Assembly (NCBI GenBank): GCA_038127535.1
Contig: JAYPHU010000034.1
Span: 1-28,566, forward strand
Origin: JAYPHU01 sp038127535
GTDB taxonomy: Bacteria; Pseudomonadota; Alphaproteobacteria; Rhodospirillales; UBA2165
Reading direction: 5' to 3'
Length of the DNA: 28,566 nt
Shown here: positions 6,985-15,375 of the stretch, in pieces
Numbering within the stretch: position 1 is the first letter of the stretch
How the letters are laid out: each line of letters starts with the position of its first letter
Program-made: the position numbers and the translations under genes
Notes under the pieces: model-generated
Databases searched by the model: none
What the model was told of the DNA's origin: nothing
Seen by the model: only the letters and a program-made list of their open reading frames with translations

Positions 6985-9309
6985 TCAATGCTTGGGCTGG
7001 TGCATGGCTGCCCAGACTTTTTCCGCGGACAACGGCATGTCGATATGGATGACGCCGTGCTCCTTTAGCGCATCCACAACCGCGTTGACGACCGACGGCA
7101 TGGCGCAGGCCGTGCCCACCTCGCCCGCACCTTTGACGCCCAACGGGTTGGCCTCGGTGAAGGTCGGGTTATCGGCCAGCTCGAAGGCCGGGAAATCACT
7201 GGCCCGGGGCATGGCGTAATCCAGGAAGGACCCGGTCAGCAATTGGCCGGAGCTCTTGTCGTATTGGAGGCCTTCCATCAGGACCTGACCGGCCCCCTGG
7301 CCGATGCCGCCGTGAATTTGGCCGTCCAGGGTCAGCCGGTTAATGATGGTGCCGACATCGCTGACCGCCACATAGCGCACCAGGTCGACGCCGCCCGTAT
7401 CGGGATCAACCTCCACTTCGCAAACGTGACAGCCGTTGGGATAGTTCGGCGCCTTGCCGGTAAACACCCCTTCCTCGGCGAAGCCCGCCTCCATATCCGG
7501 CGGCAACTGCTCCGGCTGGAAGGCGACCTTGATCACCTCGTTGATGGAGACTTCTTTATCAGTACCGGCTACCACAAAGCGGCCGTCGTCGAATTCAATA
7601 TCGCTGAGACCAGCCTCCAGAATATGTGCGGCGATCTTGCGGCCCTTTTCGACCAACCCATCGGCGGCGGCCAGCGCGGCGCTGGAACCGTAGGACGAGA
7701 CCCGGGAGCCGCCGGTGCCGTTGCCCTGGGCCAGCGCGTCGGAGTCCCCTTCAATCACCCGTACCCGGTCCGGATCAATGCCGAGCCGGTCGCAGACCAC
7801 GATCTTGTACATAGCGGCATGGCCCTGGCCGTTGTCGGTGGTGCCGACGGAAATGGTCGCGCTGCCGTCTTCGGCAAAGGCAATGTCGGCGAATTCCTGA
7901 CCGACGCCGCCGGCGGCCTCCACGTTGTTGGCGAGACCGAAGCCCCGCAGCTTACCCGCTTTGGCCGAGGCTTCTTTGCGCGCGGCGAAACCGGCAAAGT
8001 CGATTTTGCTGAGCGCGTCGTCCATGTTCTTCTCGAACTCCCCGCAGTCGTAGACCGGACCCAGGGGCGTCTTGTGGGGCATGATGGCTGACGGAATGAT
8101 ATTACGCCGGCGCAACTCGATCCGGTCGATGCCGGTCTGCTCAGCGGCAATATCGATCAAGCGCTCCAGGATATAAGCCGTGTCGGGCCGGTTTGAGCCA
8201 CGGTACGGGTTGGTTGAGCCGGTATTGGTAAAGACGCCGGTGATCTTGTGGAACGCTGTCGGGAAGTTATAGACGCCCGTGAGCCCGCCGATGCTGAGCA
8301 TCGTGTGCATGAAAGCCAGCGGCGACAAATAGGCGCCCAGGTTGGCGACCATGTCGGCGCGGATCGAGAGGAACTTGCCGTCCGCATCCAGCGCCAGCTC
8401 GGCCACCGCCTGTTTGCCCCGGCCCTGATAATCGCTCATCAGGGATTCCTGGCGGTCGTTTTCCCACTTTACCGGCCGGCCCAGCCGGCGGGACGCCCAG
8501 ATGGTCAGGATGTTTTCCGGATACGTGTTTTTCATGCCGAAACTACCGCCCATATGGCCGGTCACTACCCGGAAGTTTTCTTCCTTGTCATTGAAAATCT
8601 GCTCGGCCAGGGTCTTTCGCATGCCGAACACGCCCTGGGTGCCGATATAGACCGTGGTGTGGCCCGTCTTCGGATCAAAGTCGGCGGTCGTGCCCCGGGG
8701 CTCCATGGAGCTGACGGCCACCCGGTTCACCACCATCTCGTGGCGCACCACGTGGGCGGCGTCGGCAAAGGCCGCGTCCGTCGCTTCCTTGTCGCCAAAA
8801 TCCATTTCAAACGCGATATTTCCGGGCCGGTCTTCCCACACCGTGACCGTAGTGCCGTCCTTAGCGGTCAGCGCCTCGGTCACCGGGTCCAGCACCTCGT
8901 AGTCCACCTCGACCAGTTCAGCCGCATCCTTGGCGATCAGCAAACTGTCGGCAACGATGAACACCACCGGGTCACCCACCACGCGGACCTCGCCGACCGC
9001 CAGGCCATAGCGCGCCGGCCGGTGAACGGCCTCGATATCCAGGCCGGGGATCGGCGGCACCACCAGCGGCATCTTGCCGATCTTGTCGGCCATCAGATCA
9101 TCGCCGGTCAGCACGGCCGCCACACCTTTCAAGGCGGCGGCGGCGGACGTATCGATGGACTTTATTTTTGCCCGGGCGTGGGGCGAGCGCAGGACATGGC
9201 CGTAGGCCATATTCGGCAAATTGATATCGCTGTTATACTGGCCGCGGCCGGTAAGCAGGACGGGATCTTCATCTCGGGTGACGGATTGACCGATGGCGAC
9301 AATTCCCAT
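6985..9309 (-). CDS. Molybdenum hydroxylase large subunit (xanthine/CO dehydrogenase family), complete
   Basis: This 774-residue protein is the molybdopterin-binding subunit of a Cox/Xdh-type hydroxylase. Visible family blocks in order are TGRGQYNSDI near the N-terminus, GGSFGMKNTYPEN, NPYRGSNRPD (in the position of the CoxL active-site loop but without the CO-dehydrogenase AYRCSFR signature), and KGAGEVGT with the catalytic Glu near the C-terminus. It is therefore not a true CO dehydrogenase. The enzyme normally works with a FAD subunit and a [2Fe-2S] subunit, and neither is adjacent. The ATG at 9309 has AGGAG nine bases upstream; the longer open frame upstream overlaps the divergent promoter. 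It was followed by ridA and an alpha/beta hydrolase, both now broken. The substrate is likely an N-heterocycle or an aldehyde. Confidence 0.92.
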   Translation of the reverse strand: MGIVAIGQSVTRDEDPVLLTGRGQYNSDINLPNMAYGHVLRSPHARAKIKSIDTSAAAALKGVAAVLTGDDLMADKIGKMPLVVPPIPGLDIEAVHRPARYGLAVGEVRVVGDPVVFIVADSLLIAKDAAELVEVDYEVLDPVTEALTAKDGTTVTVWEDRPGNIAFEMDFGDKEATDAAFADAAHVVRHEMVVNRVAVSSMEPRGTTADFDPKTGHTTVYIGTQGVFGMRKTLAEQIFNDKEENFRVVTGHMGGSFGMKNTYPENILTIWASRRLGRPVKWENDRQESLMSDYQGRGKQAVAELALDADGKFLSIRADMVANLGAYLSPLAFMHTMLSIGGLTGVYNFPTAFHKITGVFTNTGSTNPYRGSNRPDTAYILERLIDIAAEQTGIDRIELRRRNIIPSAIMPHKTPLGPVYDCGEFEKNMDDALSKIDFAGFAARKEASAKAGKLRGFGLANNVEAAGGVGQEFADIAFAEDGSATISVGTTDNGQGHAAMYKIVVCDRLGIDPDRVRVIEGDSDALAQGNGTGGSRVSSYGSSAALAAADGLVEKGRKIAAHILEAGLSDIEFDDGRFVVAGTDKEVSINEVIKVAFQPEQLPPDMEAGFAEEGVFTGKAPNYPNGCHVCEVEVDPDTGGVDLVRYVAVSDVGTIINRLTLDGQIHGGIGQGAGQVLMEGLQYDKSSGQLLTGSFLDYAMPRASDFPAFELADNPTFTEANPLGVKGAGEVGTACAMPSVVNAVVDALKEHGVIHIDMPLSAEKVWAAMHQPKH

Positions 9310-9485
9310 GGTGGCAGGCTCCTGAATTGGGCTGAATTCGGCGGGTATTTTAGGCTGCCAATCCTGAACCACAATCCCTGTCTCACCGGCTTTTGCGCCA
9401 AACTGCCTTGACCTGTCCGGTGAGGAATGTCCCAATCCAGCAAGAGCCGGGACACCGGCAGTTAAGGAACCATCAGGGGACGATT
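9310..9485. promoter_or_regulatory. Divergent promoter region between the Mo hydroxylase and FAH-family genes
   Basis: This 176-base region separates two start codons pointing away from each other, so promoters for both must lie here or nearby. On the plus strand TTGACC at 9408-9413 is a possible -35 box, with no convincing -10 at the right distance. A CCGGTG (9417) and a CACCGG (9456) form a widely spaced inverted repeat of uncertain meaning. Confidence 0.35.
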
Positions 9486-10418
9486 ATGAAGATACTCTTT
9501 TTCGACGATTTTAAACTGGGCGTGCTGACCGACGCCGGCGTGGTCGATGTATCGGCCGCCGTGCAGGACATTCCACACATTCACCCCCAGGACCTGATCT
9601 CGGGCCTGATCGAGAATTTTGATCAGTATCGGAGCAAGCTGGAAGAGGCCGCCGCCGGACCGGCCGTGCCGGAGGACAGCGTGCGTATCCGCCCGCCCCT
9701 GCCCCGGCCGCTGAACATCGACTGCATGGCGGTGAACTATATGGAGAACGGCACCCGCGACGCCCCGGCGCCGATCAATGCCTTCACTAAATCGCCTCAC
9801 AGCGTCATCGGACCGGGCGACACGATGATCATGGAAGACATCCCCGCCACCATTTGGGAAGGCGAAGCGGAGCTCGGCCTGGTCATCGGCAAGCGGGCCA
9901 AGGATGTCAGCTATGACGACGCTATGGACTATGTGTTCGGCTATGTGAACTTCATCGACGGTTCGGCCCGCGGCCTCGGCCCGGCCACCGCGTTTTTTTA
10001 TCAGATGAAGAACCGCGATACGTTCGCGCCGATTGGCCCCTACATTGTCACCAAAGACGAGATCGACGATCCGCAGAAAATGCCGATCAAGCTCTGGGTC
10101 AACGGCGAGATCAAACAGGACTTCAATACCGACGATATGGCGCACGACATTAAGAAGTGCATCGCGTTCGTCAGCAAGGCCCACACGCTGGAGCCCGGCG
10201 ATATTCTAGCCACTGGCACCAACCACCGGGGGCTGAACGCCTTCCAGGACGGTGATGTGGTGGAGCTGGAATGCGAAGGACTGGGGAAACTGATGATCAA
10301 TATTCAGGACGATCTGAAGCGCACCTGGTCACGGGAAACCCGCCTGGACCGGCAGGAGCAGGGCTTCGATCCGCCCCACGCGCCCCAGCTCACCGGCAAA
10401 TACGCCCCGGAAGAATAG
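9486..10418 (+). CDS. Fumarylacetoacetate hydrolase (FAH)-family protein
   Basis: This 310-residue protein has the FAH fold in its C-terminal two thirds. The metal-binding pair EGE (Glu125 and Glu127 in WEGEAELGLVIGK), the third acidic ligand Asp158 in NFIDGSARG, and the C-terminal block LEPGDILATGTNHRG are all present. Family members cleave C-C bonds of ring-fission products (fumarylpyruvate, acylpyruvates), or hydrate, isomerise or decarboxylate dienoates. In this setting it is a good candidate for the step after ring cleavage. No ring-cleavage dioxygenase is visible in the window. The ATG at 9486 follows AGGGGA; the frame is open further upstream, but only through the promoter region. It diverges from the Mo hydroxylase gene. 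Confidence 0.9.
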   Translation: MKILFFDDFKLGVLTDAGVVDVSAAVQDIPHIHPQDLISGLIENFDQYRSKLEEAAAGPAVPEDSVRIRPPLPRPLNIDCMAVNYMENGTRDAPAPINAFTKSPHSVIGPGDTMIMEDIPATIWEGEAELGLVIGKRAKDVSYDDAMDYVFGYVNFIDGSARGLGPATAFFYQMKNRDTFAPIGPYIVTKDEIDDPQKMPIKLWVNGEIKQDFNTDDMAHDIKKCIAFVSKAHTLEPGDILATGTNHRGLNAFQDGDVVELECEGLGKLMINIQDDLKRTWSRETRLDRQEQGFDPPHAPQLTGKYAPEE

Positions 10419-10432
10419 TCTGGAAGAGTAAG

Positions 10433-10819
10433 CTATTTGTCGAGGGTGATGAGCCAGTCGTGGATCGACCGGCTCATCACCGCCAGACCCAGAATTTTAT
10501 TTTTGCCCTTGAGCGTGGAGACGTGCATCCCGACTACGCCGAATTTGCCGTCCACTTACCGGAAGATTGGGGATCCGGAATCACCTGCACAGTATCGCAA
10601 TTGTGGATCAGCACCTTTTGGGTCCCGGCCCACACCGGTGACGCCGCAGCCGCGGTGAATGGTCAGAAGATGCGCCTTGTCCCGGCTGTAGCCGGCCTGC
10701 GTCAGGGATTTGGCAAATGCCTTTATGTTCTGCGCCACCTCGGGGCCAACCGACGCCAACGGCAAGACACCGGTTAGCGGGGAAACGTCTTTCTCCAGAA
10801 ACAAGACCGCCCAATCATG
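10433..10819 (-). pseudogene. Trypsin-like serine protease, C-terminal remnant
   Basis: Read leftwards from about 10819, the frame gives HDWAVLFLEKD (the region of the catalytic Asp), then LLTIHRGCGVTG, GDSGSPIF (catalytic Ser), a TAA at 10556-10558, and in the same frame GKFGVVGMHVSTLKG and SRSIHDWLITLDK up to a TAG at 10433. Between GVTG and GDSGSP the expected chymotrypsin-family text (KVLIHNCDTVQ) is in the neighbouring frame, so two compensating frameshifts are likely there. The N-terminal half with the catalytic His and any signal peptide is missing: homology ends where the aldo/keto reductase fragment begins on the other strand. The gene is dead. Confidence 0.78.
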
Positions 10820-11305
10820 CTACGCGTTGTGGATGCGCTGTTTGACCTTTCGCGCGCCGGGCTGAAAGGCCGGGGCCGCATCCGTTATATCGGCATCACC
10901 ACGTCCCACGGCCGCAAGTACTGGGCCTTCGCCGACATCATGCGCACGCAACCGATCGACTTCGTCCAGTTCACATATAACGTCCGGGACCGTGAAGCCG
11001 AAGACGTGCTGTTACCCCTGGCCGCCGAGCGTAAGTTGGCGGTGATCATCAACTGTCCTTTCCAGCGCGGCGGACTGTTCAACGCCTATGAGGGCAAACC
11101 CCTGCCCCGCTGGGCCGGAGAGATCGGTTGCCAAAACTGGGCGCAGTTTTTCCTGAAGTTCGCGATCACTCACCCGGCGGTCACTTGCGCCATTCCCGCC
11201 ACCAGCCGGGTCGATCATATGATCGAAAATATGAACGCCGGTCATGGTCCCATGCCCGATGCGGCGATACGCCCGCGGGTGGCGGATTACGTGGAAAGTC
11301 TGTGA
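10817..11305 (+). pseudogene. Aldo/keto reductase, 5'-truncated remnant
   Basis: The open frame (162 codons plus stop) encodes only the C-terminal half of an aldo/keto reductase barrel: GRIRYIGITTSHG, QPIDFVQFTYNVRDREAE, the block LAVIINCPFQRGGLF, and the ending AITHPAVTCAIPATS that forms the cofactor-binding part. The first strands, with the catalytic Asp, Tyr, Lys and (usually) His, are absent, so it cannot work as a reductase. The ATG at 10817 is accidental and has no convincing ribosome binding site. The start of homology coincides with the point where the serine-protease remnant on the other strand is cut, pointing to one deletion that removed both 5' halves and the promoters between them. 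It could still be translated but is most likely debris. Confidence 0.75.
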
Positions 11306-11314
11306 ATTCTCAAT

Positions 11315-11414
11315 GATTTGACTGTTGTAAATTCAATAGTGAAGCATATGATATTGGGCAATGAAGGGGCGTGATTGAGGCGCCCTCATATTAAAACACC
11401 TGGGAGACAGCATC
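11315..11414 (+). promoter_or_regulatory. Promoter and leader of the MetE-like/fhs operon
   Basis: This AT-rich 100-base stretch precedes the first MetE-core gene. A possible promoter is TTGTAA (11325-11330) and TATGAT (11347-11352), 16 bases apart. The leader contains a short hairpin TGAGG-CGC-CCTCA at 11376-11388, then a run of A and the ribosome binding site GGGAGA. I compared it with alphaproteobacterial SAM riboswitches and did not find a convincing match. Confidence 0.4.
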
Positions 11415-12596
11415 ATGCTCAACGCCACCAAAGACCTCGTCATGCCGACCTCGCTGATCGGTTCTCTACCGCGTCCGGAATGGTTCACCGAACGCCTGGG
11501 CAGCCAGTCCTTCCTCGAAGCCATGGTCAACACGGTTTACCGGGAACAGTATCTGGATGCGGTCTCCGTCTATCTGCGGGAGCAGGAAACTGCCGGTCTG
11601 GACATCTGCACCGACGGGGATGCGCACTATGACCCGGATGTGGGCGGCCAGAGCTGGACCTCCTACCCGCTGTTTCACATGGACGGGTTTGACCGCAAGG
11701 ACCCGAAGCCGGCGATCATGAAGACCGGCGGCGTCGCCTTCCCCATGGGGCATATTCTGCATGACTATCTGGAAGCCCGCGTCATGCCGCAGATCGTCGG
11801 CCCCGTTGGCCGGGGTGATCTGCAATATACCGCCATGTGGAAAGCCGCTCAGCGGATGACCAAGCGGCCGGTGAAATTCGGCACCATCACGCCGGAACTG
11901 CTGGGCGCGGCGGTGGATGATCAGTATTACACCGATCCGGTTGAGCGGATTTACGCGCTGGGCGAGGCCATCAACGAAGAACTGAATGAGCTCGCCGATG
12001 CGGGCTGCCCGGTGATCCAGTTGGAGGAGCCGCAAATCCACATGATCCCGGTCCGCGGCAAGGTCTTCGGCAAGCTGGACATGGCCGAGCTTGTCGATGT
12101 GTTCAACAATACGACGAAGGGCCTCCACGACAAGACCGAGGTCTGGTGCCACACCTGCTGGGGCAACCCGTCGCAGCAGCGGATGTTCAAGGAGGTGCAA
12201 TCCTATGAGCCGTCCTTGGAGTATTTGGCCCAGGTGGACGCGGACGTGATCACGTTTGAATCCTGCAGCTCCGGGCACATTGATCTGGAAGCTATCGGCA
12301 AGGTGATCACCGATAAGAAGATCGCCATCGGCGTCATCGACCATCACTCCCTCCAGGTGGAGCGGCCGGACGAGATCGCCGACACGATCCGCGAGGCGCT
12401 GAAGCACATTCCCGCCGAGCGGCTGATCCTGTGCTCTGACTGCGGCATGGGCCGGGAAGGCATGAGCCGCCGGCACGCGCGCTATAAGATGGTCTCCCTT
12501 GTTCAGGGCACCAACATCGTGAAGAAGGAACTGGGCCTACCGGAAGCCGAATGCATGGCCTCCGACGGACAATATTCCCTCGTCATCCAACAGTAG
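11415..12596 (+). CDS. MetE-core-type zinc methyltransferase homologue (A)
   Basis: This 393-residue protein belongs to the cobalamin-independent methionine synthase C-terminal superfamily (COG0620-like), as a stand-alone catalytic barrel without the MetE N-terminal folate domain. The zinc ligands seen in MetE are all present: His246 and Cys248 (CHTCWG), Glu282 (FESCSS) and Cys343 (SDCGMG). The N-terminal GSLPRPEWF block is typical. Relatives include core methionine synthases, methylcobamide:thiol transferases and epoxyalkane:CoM transferase, so the natural thiol and methyl donor are open. It starts 11 bases before fhs in the same direction, and a second homologue sits with metF nearby. I infer a role in moving a methyl group between a substrate or thiol and tetrahydrofolate. 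The ATG follows GGGAGA. Confidence 0.85.
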   Translation: MLNATKDLVMPTSLIGSLPRPEWFTERLGSQSFLEAMVNTVYREQYLDAVSVYLREQETAGLDICTDGDAHYDPDVGGQSWTSYPLFHMDGFDRKDPKPAIMKTGGVAFPMGHILHDYLEARVMPQIVGPVGRGDLQYTAMWKAAQRMTKRPVKFGTITPELLGAAVDDQYYTDPVERIYALGEAINEELNELADAGCPVIQLEEPQIHMIPVRGKVFGKLDMAELVDVFNNTTKGLHDKTEVWCHTCWGNPSQQRMFKEVQSYEPSLEYLAQVDADVITFESCSSGHIDLEAIGKVITDKKIAIGVIDHHSLQVERPDEIADTIREALKHIPAERLILCSDCGMGREGMSRRHARYKMVSLVQGTNIVKKELGLPEAECMASDGQYSLVIQQ

Positions 12597-12607
12597 GGTT
12601 CATCACC

Positions 12608-14308
12608 ATGGCTAAGAAAGCCACCAGGAAGCGGAAGGTCGGCAGGGATCTCGAGATCGCCCGCGCGGCCAAACCGAAGCCGATCACGGATATTGCGGCC
12701 AAGCTGGAGATACCGGCCAAGCACGTCTTCAACTATGGTCCTCACAAGGCCAAGATCAATCTGGAGTATCTCTCCAAACTGCCGGAGAAGCCCGGCAACC
12801 GGATGATCCTGGTCACCGGCATCACGCCTACCCCGGCGGGTGAAGGCAAAACCACCACCACCGTGGGCCTGGGCGACGCGCTGAACCGTCTGGGCTACAA
12901 GAGCGCCATCTGCCTACGGGAACCCAGCCTGGGTCCCTGCTTCGGCATGAAGGGCGGCGCGGCCGGCGGCGGCTATTCCCAGGTGATTCCGATGGAGGAT
13001 ATCAACCTCCACTTTACCGGCGACTTTCACGCCATCACGTCTGCGCACAATCTCCTGTCGGCCATGCTCGACAACCATATCTATTGGGGGAACGAGCTGG
13101 GCATCGACGTCCGCCGAATCCGCTGGCGGCGTGTAGTCGACCTGAATGACCGGGCGCTGCGCGAGGTAACCCAATCTTTGGGCGGGGTGGCCAACGGCTT
13201 TCCCCGGGAGGACGGGTTCGACATTACCGTCGCCTCCGAAGTCATGGCCGTATTCTGCCTTGCCAACGATGTGAAGGACCTGCAGGAACGGCTGGGCCGG
13301 ATCGTGGTGGCGGAAACCCGGGATCGCAAACCTGTGACGGCGGCGCAGTTGAACGCCTCCGGCGCGATGACGGTACTGTTGAAGGAAGCCATCCAGCCCA
13401 ATCTGGTGCAGACCCTGGAAGGCACGCCGGCCTTTGTCCATGGCGGCCCGTTCGCCAATATTGCGCACGGCTGCAACTCCCTGATCGCCACCAAGTCGGC
13501 GCGGAAAATGGCCGATTATGTAGTGACCGAGGCCGGGTTCGGCTCAGACCTGGGTGCAGAGAAGTTCTTCGACATCAAATGCCGCATGTCCGGCATGGCC
13601 CCGGATGGGGTGGTCATCGTGGCCACCATCCGCGCGCTGAAGATGCATGGCGGCGTCGCCAAGGATGATCTCGGCAAGTCCAACGTCGCGGCGGTCACCG
13701 CCGGCCTCGCCAATCTGAAAAAGCACGTCTCCAATCTGAAACTGTTCGGCGTCCCCGTCGTCGTGGCGCTGAACCGGTTTTCCAAGGATACGGACTCGGA
13801 AGTCGCCGCCGTGGTCGGCGCGGGCAAAGAGCTGGATGTCCCCGTGGTCGAGTGCAATCACTGGGCCGAGGGCGGCAAAGGCGCCACCGGCCTCGCCAAA
13901 AAACTCATCGGCGAGATCGACAAGGGGAAGAACGACTTCGGCTTCCTCTATTCGGACCGTACGCCCTTATGGGAAAAGATCGAGACCATCGCCCACAACC
14001 TCTATGGCGCGGCGGCGGTCACGGCGCCTGACAATGTGCACCGCCAAATCGCGGAATATCAAAAGCAAGGATATGGCCGCTTCCCGGTCTGCATGGCAAA
14101 AACGCCCTTGAGCTTCTCTGCGGACCCAAGCCTCTTGGGTGCGCCCGAAGGCCATGAAATTCAAATTCGGGAAGTGCGGCTGAGCGCCGGTGCAGGGTTC
14201 ATTGTCGCCATCTGCGGCAACATCATGACCATGCCGGGTCTGCCCCGGGTGCCCGCCGCCAACAATATCACCCTTAATAAAAAGGGCGATATTGAAGGCT
14301 TGTTCTAG
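12608..14308 (+). CDS. fhs: Formate-tetrahydrofolate ligase
   Basis: This 566-residue protein matches the usual length of about 555-560 plus a short basic N-terminus (MAKKATRKRK). The ATP-binding P-loop TPTPAGEGKTTTT lies at residues 73-85, and family blocks follow: LREPSLGPCFGMKGGAAGGG, FTGDFHAITSAHNLL, TEAGFGSDLGAEKF, and the ending MPGLPRVPAA. The enzyme joins formate and tetrahydrofolate using ATP, and in demethylating bacteria it may run in reverse, making ATP and formate from 10-formyl-THF. It is the second gene of an operon behind the MetE-like protein A; the intergenic gap is 11 bases with only a weak AGGG box, suggesting translational coupling. It converges with the TAXI binding-protein gene with only 18 bases between them. 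A bifunctional FolD is not seen in the window. Confidence 0.97.
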   Translation: MAKKATRKRKVGRDLEIARAAKPKPITDIAAKLEIPAKHVFNYGPHKAKINLEYLSKLPEKPGNRMILVTGITPTPAGEGKTTTTVGLGDALNRLGYKSAICLREPSLGPCFGMKGGAAGGGYSQVIPMEDINLHFTGDFHAITSAHNLLSAMLDNHIYWGNELGIDVRRIRWRRVVDLNDRALREVTQSLGGVANGFPREDGFDITVASEVMAVFCLANDVKDLQERLGRIVVAETRDRKPVTAAQLNASGAMTVLLKEAIQPNLVQTLEGTPAFVHGGPFANIAHGCNSLIATKSARKMADYVVTEAGFGSDLGAEKFFDIKCRMSGMAPDGVVIVATIRALKMHGGVAKDDLGKSNVAAVTAGLANLKKHVSNLKLFGVPVVVALNRFSKDTDSEVAAVVGAGKELDVPVVECNHWAEGGKGATGLAKKLIGEIDKGKNDFGFLYSDRTPLWEKIETIAHNLYGAAAVTAPDNVHRQIAEYQKQGYGRFPVCMAKTPLSFSADPSLLGAPEGHEIQIREVRLSAGAGFIVAICGNIMTMPGLPRVPAANNITLNKKGDIEGLF

Positions 14309-14326
14309 GCGGAACGCGTCTTACGA

Positions 14327-15271
14327 CTACGGCTTGGCGCAGTCGTCGATCTTATGACCGGCTTCTTCCCACGCCTCGATGGCGCCGGGATGATACTTCA
14401 GGCCGGCCCGGCACATGCCGAACTCTGCATTTGAGACTTTGCCGAACCCTTGGTTCTTGGCAATCGGCTGATTGCGCAGCAGTTCCGGCAGGCTTTCGAT
14501 ATGCGCTGCCATGAGCGCCTTCACCAGATTCTTGTCCATTTTCTTATGGACAACCGGCCCGGCCACGGTCGCCACCGTGCGAAACATATTGTCTTCGGAG
14601 ACGACCTTCACCGTGTCACCGTAGTGCGCGAAATCGCTGATCGGCTGAATAATCGACACCCGGCCCGGCGCGCCGACAAGCTTCTTCCACGCAGCGCTCT
14701 CAAAGATATTCTTCGGCACGGAAATCAGGTTCATCTTGCCCGCACCGGTCAGCACCGCGAAGTGCGGCGCCGGATTGGTGCCCGGACGCACCGCCGCATC
14801 GACGGAGCGATCCAGGAAAATGGCGTTTGCCTGACCCCAGGCCACCTGCCGGCCGTTGTAGTCGCCTTTCTCCTTGAGGCCGCCGGAAGCCACACTGATC
14901 AATTGCCGGGCGGTAATCAAGGCGCCGCCGCGGGGCGGACCGTTGTGGACGTTCTTGCCTTTCAATTTGGCCCAGCTGTCAATGCCGGAGCTGGCATAAG
15001 CCGTCAGGTAGAAGGACGCGATGCGGTACGGATACAGCAGACGAAGATTAGCTGCGGCCGCCTTACCCTTTTCCTTACCAAGGCCGGAATACGGGCCCAG
15101 GCCTTTGGACATCAGCAACGCCAGGGTGAACGGACCGGCGGAAATGTCAGCCTTGCCTTGCGCGACTTCCAGCACGGTCTTGGTCAGCACCTTACCGGGT
15201 TGAACCTGAATGGTGGCGAGACCTTTTGCCGCGCCGACTTCCGCCAGATTCTTAGCGGAAATATCCGTTGG
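14327..15271 (-). CDS. TAXI-family TRAP transporter substrate-binding protein, N-terminus lost in assembly gap
   Basis: 314 residues of the C-terminal part are visible; the signal peptide and first residues lie in the run of N. Family features include LTKTVLEVAQGKADIS, LYPYRIASFYLTAYA, LKGKNVHNGPPRGGALITAR, QANAIFLDRSVDAA and the C-terminal HPGAIEAWEEAG. TAXI proteins catch organic acids or similar solutes in the periplasm and pass them to a fused membrane subunit (DctQM); no membrane gene is in the window. It points the same way as metF and MetE-like B, so it was probably the last gene of that operon, if the gap is short. It could import the substrate whose methyl group is processed by that operon, which is inference. 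Confidence 0.87.
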   Translation of the reverse strand, partial: PTDISAKNLAEVGAAKGLATIQVQPGKVLTKTVLEVAQGKADISAGPFTLALLMSKGLGPYSGLGKEKGKAAAANLRLLYPYRIASFYLTAYASSGIDSWAKLKGKNVHNGPPRGGALITARQLISVASGGLKEKGDYNGRQVAWGQANAIFLDRSVDAAVRPGTNPAPHFAVLTGAGKMNLISVPKNIFESAAWKKLVGAPGRVSIIQPISDFAHYGDTVKVVSEDNMFRTVATVAGPVVHKKMDKNLVKALMAAHIESLPELLRNQPIAKNQGFGKVSNAEFGMCRAGLKYHPGAIEAWEEAGHKIDDCAKP

Positions 15272-15371
15272 NNNNNNNNNNNNNNNNNNNNNNNNNNNNN
15301 NNNNNNNNNNNNNNNNNNNNNNNNNNNNNNNNNNNNNNNNNNNNNNNNNNNNNNNNNNNNNNNNNNNNNNN
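15272..15371. other. Assembly gap (100 N)
   Basis: Exactly 100 unknown bases, the usual placeholder for a scaffold join of unknown length. It hides the 5' end of the TAXI binding-protein gene and the spacing to MetE-like B, whose stop codon is only five bases away. Other genes, such as TRAP membrane components, could be missing here. Confidence 0.99.
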
Positions 15372-15375
15372 GGTA

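Noticed and set aside
8248..9411. Long plus-strand open frame opposite the Mo hydroxylase subunit.
   Set aside because: It is rich in His, Arg and Gly with no recognisable domain, a normal product of antisense reading in GC-rich DNA.
10271..10777. Plus-strand open frame after the FAH-family gene.
   Set aside because: The opposite strand shows serine-protease motifs (GDSGSP) in decay; the plus frame has none.
11353..11414. SAM-type riboswitch in the leader of the MetE-like/fhs operon.
   Set aside because: A GTGATT stretch and an A-rich run recall SAM-II, but the loop is too short for the pseudoknot and the conserved 3' part is missing.
11466..12476. Long minus-strand open frame opposite the first MetE-like gene.
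   Set aside because: Antisense shadow without motifs or a ribosome binding site; the plus-strand frame has a full zinc site.
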